Assembly: GCF_009389715.1 (NCBI RefSeq) | Contig: NC_052395.1 | Location: 3,286,001 to 3,350,000, forward strand | Source of the DNA: Phoenix dactylifera | Taxonomy: Eukaryota; Streptophyta; Magnoliopsida; Arecales; Arecaceae | Direction of reading: 5' to 3' | Length of the DNA stretch: 64,000 nt | Shown here: in pieces, positions 57,998-64,000 of the stretch | How positions within the stretch are numbered: position 1 is the first letter of the stretch | Layout: every line of letters begins with the position of its first letter | Position numbers and translations under genes: made by a program | The notes under the pieces: model-generated | Seen by the model: the letters and a program-made list of their open reading frames with translations, nothing else | Told to the model about the DNA's origin: nothing | Database searches by the model: none

Positions 57998-58548
57998 ATG
58001 TTAGCAATTTGGAGAACGATGGCAGCAATTTTGCACCATTTATATAAATTGGACGAAAAGTATGCCAGAAGGAGAAACCAATTTGACATGTTTCTTATTG
58101 CCAGTATAACTAAAGCTATTTCTACAACTAAGGCGCTTATGGATATCTTGGTTCCTGGTGCAGAGCTGCGGGCGGTCTGGATGGGTATGTATTACGCACA
58201 GCGTGTGCTTCAGGCGAGTTCAGTCTTACTGGAGGAAAATTCGGCCACGGTGATCGGTTGGGTCCGAAAAGGCCCGAGCAGTTATGAAGGAGATCATCTC
58301 CTGCTTCGCAACATTTGGGAGAGGGTAAGGAAGGGTCTTACATTTCAAGCTATGCATGTATATCGTGAGGCCAATAGGACGGCCGATTGAGTGGCAGCTC
58401 ATGTAGCGAGCCACTCAGGAGGTACCCTATGGCTTGGAAAGAGAGATATGCCCGGAGCACTTTGGGACCTTTTGTTTTCGGATTCTATTGGATATATTCG
58501 TACTTGTGATGTATGAAATGCCCGTTTCAGTAAAATTTAAAAAAAAAA
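57998..58548 (+). pseudogene. LINE remnant: RNase H-like C-terminal domain with A-tail
   Basis: AELRAVWMGMYYAQRVL, VIGWVRKGPSSYEGDHLLL and MHVYREANRTAD match the RNase H-like domain (RVT_3) common at the 3' end of plant LINE reverse transcriptases. A TGA at 58388-58390 stands where Trp is expected and the frame goes on (VAAHVASHSGG) to TGA at 58514-58516. An A-run (58539-58548) follows after about 20 bases, as in a retroposed 3' end. The 5' part is missing. Confidence 0.75.
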
Positions 58549-59609
58549 GCACTTATTCTCTTTATATTCTTCTGCCTCATCTCTCACTAAATTTTTTTCT
58601 CTAATTTAAGAATCAAAGATTCTGACCGAAGCCAATCTCATAAGCTCTAATTTAAGCTCTCATATCTTGTTTGCTGCCCTACAGATCCATAAAAACAGTT
58701 CATACAATCGTTTTGGGGATCGGCCGCAACACTTTCTTTCTATCTTATTCTTCTCCGTTTTTTATGAAGGGAGGGGGGAAGGTTGCGTAAGATGACAAAT
58801 TATTTCTTTAGTCCATTTCTCTGCGTTCTAATCTCTCATCGATCCAATAAAAAAAAAGAAAATCTTGGTAGTGGGGCGTTGGCGCCAATCGATGTTGACA
58901 AGTCTAAAATTTTAATTAGCTCACGGTCTTCGCTCGACATTGAACCTGACCGTATCGCTTTCTTGGGGAAGAGGAAAATATTTTTTTGAAGGAATTGAAA
59001 AGTTGCAAAACGAAGGTGAGAGGCCAACCTCCTTTTGATCATTGCTTGCGTTTTCTCTTGACTGAAATATTCTACATGGTTGCCAATGACTTAATGTTTT
59101 CTGACATCTTTAAATTAGTATTGATGAATTGCCTTCTTCACAGGGTGGCGACAAGCAAGGCTCCAGTGACGTCTTTATCCCGAGATAATGAAGGGATTTG
59201 CCTCCAAAGCTTTTTGTGTACATCACAATACCAATAGTGATCATTATTTTAACAATTCATTCCTAAATGGATTTGTTTAAAGACAAAGAAGTCATCACTG
59301 TAGCAGTTCATATCAGCAGCTGAGAATAAGATGACGTTCTGATGATCACACCAGTTCTTAGCTTAGAGGAAGCTTGAGTGTTTGGTCATACATTTCCCAA
59401 TTTCTCTCTCCTTACCCTCTGAGAAGATCCGGCTTCAAGCCTTTGGCCATGCATTTCCAAAGTGTTGAACCTGAGTGACTCACCTCGGTCGGTGTTCCAT
59501 CCTTTGTTTTCTCTCCTTTTCGCGAGAAAGTAAAAAGAAACGAAACAGACAAACTCATAACAGCAGTTACAGAAGCAGATCATAAATTTTTTTTAAAAAT
59601 AATGTCAGG
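58549..59609. other. Intergenic, no gene recognised
   Basis: Mixed composition; small open frames without family resemblance. Confidence 0.4.
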
Positions 59610-60660
59610 AGAGAAGCCCTAACCTCAGAAATTCGAATTTTTTAAAAAATTTGGGGGGCCCACCCCCCGAACCCCCGGTGTTCTCAAACGGCGAAGCTTT
59701 ACCGCTTCCGGTTTTGAATCCAATCCCTAACCTCAGAAATTGGATCCAAAACCTCATCAAAAAAGAAAAGCTTACATACTATAACAGGAGGTGAAGCAGA
59801 GGGAGAGAAGCCCTCGTCCATCAATGCATGTGAGAGGTAAAGTTGAGTGTTCATCAGAGGGTCGGGGATCCATATAGCACTACAACAGTATGGAGCCAGC
59901 GTCGGTCGGTCAGCGTGGGCTTTCCCGAAGGAAAGTCCGTTGGTTCCCTCGGTGGGATTAGTTCCAACAACCCCTACGGACTTAACCGAATACTACCTGA
60001 ACCAACTAGATCTCCGCCTTCTTGTACGTACCACTGATTGAGGGAACCCACGGCGAAGCCTTACCTACCCGGTATTGAATCCCATCCCTTACCTCAGAGA
60101 TGGCATCCAATACCTGACTTCCATAACCAAACCAAACACCTAACGGAATAAACAGCCCTGACTCTTAGACCAATTCAGGCAACCTCACCAAATCGAAGAA
60201 AAAAAGGCTCCATTCTTCTATAAGGAGGTGAGACTAGAGCTGAAGTGCCCTCGCCCTTTGAGAGGATTGAGCGGAGAACATTAAGTAAGTGAATCAAAAG
60301 GTTTAGAGATCCAGAATTGATACATACAAGAAGGCAGATATATGTTGGGTTAGGTAAAATTCGGTAGGCAAATAGCTGTGCCATAGGAAAAGAAAAGTAG
60401 AACTACTCCCACCAAATCGATGAACCAACGGGGTGGTGTCCCAACGCGATCGACCGATACTGGCTCCATACGGATACAACAAAACACTGTATGGAACCTG
60501 AACCTCGCAAACTTAGGTTCGGAAAACTTTAAAGATTTCTGGGGAAGGGAAGGTTTCCCTTCCCCCGAACCCCCTCCCCTTCCTATCTTTTATAGGATAT
60601 TCTTACCCCCCTTCGGCCTCCGGCCTCGTCCCCCTCAGGGGGAATATTCCTGAAATCAGA
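59610..60660. other. Mitochondrial-like insertion with internal duplication (possible NUMT)
   Basis: Base composition and phrases such as CCTTCGGCCTCCGGCCTCG, CCCCCGAACCCC and GAAGTGCCCTCGCCC have the style of plant mitochondrial spacers. A unit recurs in direct order about 360 bases apart (CGGCGAAGCTTTACC at 59690 and CGGCGAAGCCTTACC at 60051, each followed by an ACCTCAGA segment). A short inverted copy around TGGAGCCAG is at 59891 and 60467. No mitochondrial gene is visible, so origin is an inference from style. Confidence 0.4.
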
Positions 60661-60759
60661 TCAGAGGTTCTGAATTTTCTTTCAAAATATTATATTTTCT
60701 TCCATATAAAGGCTATTGTTTTGATTGCAATAATGGCTAAATGATGGCCATTACATTAC

Positions 60760-61969
60760 TAAAGGTAGGGATGCAATCGGTCGGATTGGCTCATAAATAA
60801 TTATGGCCCAACCTGGTTTCTTATTCGGGTTCTAATTTTTGACTCAGGCCCAACCCAATAAAACATCAGGTCGGGTTGGATCCACGACTATAGATTTTGA
60901 CCCAACGGGTCATTCAGATCCGGTCGGATCCATGTCTAATCCAGACCCAACCTAAAAAATTCAGATCCGGATCTAGATCTAGGTTTGGGTATTGTTTTTG
61001 TCGAACAAGTCGAGAGCTTTTTGGTGATCACCCCACCGAGTGAATCCATGGAGGAGGATGATGTAGAGGGTGTCGGTTGTGTGGCCGTCGAGAGAGCAGC
61101 GAGCATCGTTGACGATGATAGCGGCGTCAGCTAATTGGCCAGCGCAGCAGAAAGCGCGGAGGGGGAAGCGAAAGATGAGCTTGAGGTGGGGGCGGGCGGA
61201 GACACCGTCGGCGCAGGGGCAGGGGTGGGAGGGGAGGAGGCGGAGAAGGGGGTCGAGGCGACTGGTGGCGAGGAGCGTGCGAACCATCCACTCGTAGGTG
61301 CGGGGATCGTGGCGGAAGGAGTTAACGTTGGCGGCCCAAAAGAAGACATTGAGGTCATAGGGGCGAGGCCAGGGTGGTGTCGAAGGCGGTAGAGGAGGAG
61401 GTGGAGAAGGTCGAAAGGGGTGAAGGATGGGTTGAGGTGGGAACGGAAGAAGTAGGCGAGGTGGGAAGGGGGTGCAGGGGAGAGGGAGAGGACAAGAGCC
61501 GGGGGGAGGAAGGATTGGGGACGACGCCATGGCTAGGGTCAAGGTTAGGGTTAGGGTTCGGGAGAGGATTCTTTCTCAATGAAGAGACGGTGGAAGGAGA
61601 AGGGTGCAATCTTAAAGTAGTGAAGAGTGAAGCGATTGGGCCTCTGTCCTCACGGAGTCGAACTGACAGAGCGACGGAGAGAATCAAGTGATTGAGCGAT
61701 TTTTCCTACGACTGTGGCCTGTGGGCCCAAATGAATAATTCGGGTTCGGTCGGGTCGAATTGTTGGGTAAACAATCCAAAATTGATCCAAAAAATAATGA
61801 GTCTGGTCCGAGTCAGGTCGAGATTCGATAAACCCAGATTCCAATCCGAAAAATGGAATGAATCTAATTTTAGAACTCGACCCGCCCACGGGTCCTCTAA
61901 AAAGGATCGGATCGGGTCAGGTCGGGTTACGGGTCAACCCCAACCCATTTGCAGCTTTAATTAGAGGTA
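60760..61969. mobile_element. hAT-like DNA element carrying a PPR gene fragment
   Basis: TAAAGGTA (60760-60767) and TAGAGGTA (61962-61969) look like 8-base target duplications with one mismatch. Inside are GGGATGCAATCGGTCGG at the left and, reversed, GCTGCAAATGGGTTGGGG near the right. Next to each end lie repeated GGTCGGGT / ACCCGACC-type motifs (60780-60970 and 61735-61945), as in known plant elements of this kind. The centre is a GC-rich PPR-like fragment. No transposase. Confidence 0.5.
61005..61530 (-). pseudogene. 5' fragment of a pentatricopeptide repeat (PPR) protein gene
   Basis: From the ATG of MASSPILPPPG, a Pro/Leu-rich presumptive organelle-targeting region runs to about residue 55. 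PPR-like helices follow: VNSFRHDPRTYEWMVRTLL, FPLRAFCCAGQLADAAIIV and DTLYIILLHGFTRWGDHQKA, breaking off at DLFDK, where the remaining repeats are missing. The upstream side (61543-61558, minus strand CCCTAACCCTAACC) resembles the telo-box of plant 5' leaders. It lies within a transposon-like frame, so I read it as a captured, incomplete gene copy. A short functional protein is unlikely but not excluded. Confidence 0.65.
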
Positions 61970-62770
61970 TCTAGGATGGCTAGACTGGAGGTTTTTTTCT
62001 TTACCCTTTGGTTAAAAAATGGTTCGGATTGGATCTAAAATGCAACTTATACTTCCCTTTCATGTGTCGAGTAATTCTTATTTTGTGCATCATTATTTTT
62101 CAAGAGAATATGATTCTTCCTAAAAAGTATATAAAACTTATTGAAATGTATTATAAATTCCTCTTTGTTTACCTTTTGTACACTATTAAATTATACATAA
62201 TCTCACCTATTATAGTATGCACAATATTGGATATTACAGCTGCCCCATATTGTATGCACAATTTTGGCATATCACTTCAAATCAATCTCCAAAAATTATA
62301 GAATTTGATTGTTATATTCAAATTTAGTATTTGTACCAAATCATAGGATTTTACTATTGTATTATACTATATCAAGTCTCTAGTATTTTTTTTATAATTA
62401 TAAGATTTTATTGTTGTATTCCACTATATCTAAAACTCAACTTGTATATAAAGCACACTACTATTATGAACAGAATAAGCAATTCAAATCTTATTTCTAA
62501 TATAAATTTTTTATCCACAACTTCCTTCCTTTTTAGAATGATGAGCACGAATATGTCTATAATTTTGGACCGGTTGAGGAGAAAAAAGCAGTGCAAGATA
62601 GATCAGTTAACTATCATCAAGCGTAGGTCAAAAGACATACAAACATAAGCAATTAGGCTGGACAAAGAGAAGACTTGGCTCGAAAGATGAAGCATCATAG
62701 ATGTAGGAAGTAGAATTTCAAGCCAGCTGCAAGTTGCCGAGGCAGAAACCTTCCAAGGCTTCACCAGTTT
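61970..62770. other. Intergenic, AT-rich
   Basis: No gene recognised; 60-105 codon frames are AT-rich chance frames. Confidence 0.4.
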
Positions 62771-62980
62771 AGAGGAGTCATTTGCAAGGATTTTGATGCA
62801 TTTTGGAACTGCACATCCTTTAAACTCAGTAACGGGGAGAGAATCATATTTTGGGAAGATGCTTGGCTTGCTCCGATCCCTTTTGCCTCCCTTAAAAGAA
62901 AAAGGGAATCAATCATCTATAGTTTAAGATTGAAGCTGGCTAAATTGCATAGTGAACTAGATTATAATAGAAAGGACTGA
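62771..62980 (+). pseudogene. LINE ORF2 fragment (C-terminal region)
   Basis: An open frame without its own start reads FWNCTSFKLSNGERIIFW then EDAWLAPIPFASL, the typical NG...FWEDxWL block between RT and the zinc-binding domain of plant LINEs. It ends TGA at 62978-62980. No other part of the element was found nearby. Confidence 0.65.
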
Positions 62981-64000
62981 TATATAAGTATGGGTTATTA
63001 CTTGGAGCGAGCAAGTCAGAATTAGAGCTGCTAAATTGTGTAGTTCGAGATAAGCGAGAAGTGGTCCATGTTTTCTGAAGGAAGCCTTTTTATTCAATGT
63101 CTTAATTTTGTAGATAAGTAGTGGATGGATTCGCTTACCCGTTAAACAGAATTATTATACACTTGGCTTATGTTATGAGTTGAGCTGATCATAGGCCATC
63201 CCTTGGGCCTAAACTATATATATTTGTAATCAAGCTTTGGGCTGGGCCTATATAAAGTTGGATATTTTCTATGCTCAAGCCCAACCCATGATCGGCTTTA
63301 CTTATGAGCCCGATCATCGATCTTGGAAGAAAACCTCTAGATGTCAATATTGGATTGGAACTGGATGACTTCTCTTCTCTCGTATCAGCATCCAGTTCTT
63401 AGGCATCTGGCACGAAGCATTCGACAACTGCAAAGCATAGAAAATGACCAAATAATGTTGGAAATGCATGCATGGGAAATTGCCGTCAATGCGGTTGCCC
63501 AATTCTATAATACATCATTACACTAGTTAGTGTGCCAGAGATTTTTTTTTTTATACAAAAAGAAAGAATGTGTGAGTTATTATTACCATACTTTTGAAGA
63601 CTCGTATAGGTATATGTTTAGTTTTATATTGGCTATATTCAAGATAGATCTTTGGTACTTAAATAATACTTTTTGGCCGGTTATTTTGGATGAGATCTTT
63701 AGTCATTATAAAAGATATTAAAGCGAATCTAACCTACATGTTATATAGACTATAGAATATTGCAATATGAGTCAGGACTTAAATGTGAGAAACATGCGAG
63801 ATTTATAGTTTCAGTTTATGCGAAAGTACAATTTTGGAAGTTCACACGTGTGGGATCATTTACATGGCATTGCTATTTTTGGAAGAACCACTTTCAAGAC
63901 AATTTATAATGAGCAATCTTCTCCAAATATGTTATTAATAAATCAAATAATTGAGCTTTGGATACATGCAATTCACTATAATTGCAAACACCAAATGGCC
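62981..64000. other. Intergenic, no gene recognised
   Basis: AT-rich. GGGCCTAAACTATATATATT and CAAGCCCAACCC at 63205-63290 recall small-transposon ends, but no boundaries can be set. Confidence 0.35.

Noticed and set aside
61543..61558. Telomere-like TTAGGG repeats
   Set aside because: Only two and a half units, just upstream of the PPR fragment start; best explained as a telo-box in a 5' leader.
1..64000. Endogenous pararetrovirus or other viral insertion
   Set aside because: All RT-bearing segments have copia order or LINE features; no movement protein or pararetroviral coat domain was seen.

Overview
This window is nuclear DNA of a flowering plant, most likely a monocot. It has spliced genes with GT-AG introns, a chloroplast-targeted enzyme whose first exon is extremely GC-rich while later exons are AT-rich (a monocot-type pattern), and dense LTR retrotransposons. 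A palm would fit, but I cannot fix the species.

Three complete or nearly complete host genes are present. An IQ67-domain (IQD) calmodulin-binding protein lies on the minus strand (17892-20863, five coding exons, about 441 aa). The large subunit of chloroplast carbamoyl-phosphate synthase, CARB, lies on the plus strand (32949-37744, three exons, 1174 aa, first intron of GC-AG type). An IQM-type calmodulin-binding protein lies on the minus strand (48371-51126, nine coding exons, about 495 aa). Exon junctions were set by reading splice sites, frame and family similarity by eye.

Most of the rest is transposable elements. Positions 1-16231 are a three-layer nest. An old Angela-like Copia element (Copia-1) was split in its protease region by a Ty3/gypsy LTR, now a solo LTR of about 2.9 kb flanked by ATGGC duplications. 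That LTR was later entered by a young Copia element (Copia-2, 2484-9120, CGGGG duplications, LTRs differing at 4 of 450 sites). A gypsy LTR fragment with a 36-bp array follows (16232-17501). Between IQD and CARB sits an internally deleted minus-strand Tat-lineage gypsy element (21907-29475, ACCAT duplications). It keeps gag remnants, two minisatellite arrays and the lineage's antisense accessory ORF but no pol. Two related MITEs lie in opposite orientation before CARB. Between CARB and IQM is an old minus-strand Copia (Copia-3, 38970-45717, TGGGG duplications).

The last 11 kb (53000-64000) is gene-poor. It holds an LTR-like fragment, a W-box/G-box-rich island without a gene, two LINE remnants, a duplicated mitochondrial-like segment and a hAT-like element that appears to have captured the 5' end of a PPR gene. 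I found no CRISPR, operon or prokaryote-like system and no clearly new biological system. The most informative structures are the nested insertions with matching target duplications, the young but RNase H-less Copia-2, the Tat derivative with its antisense ORF, and the PPR capture.
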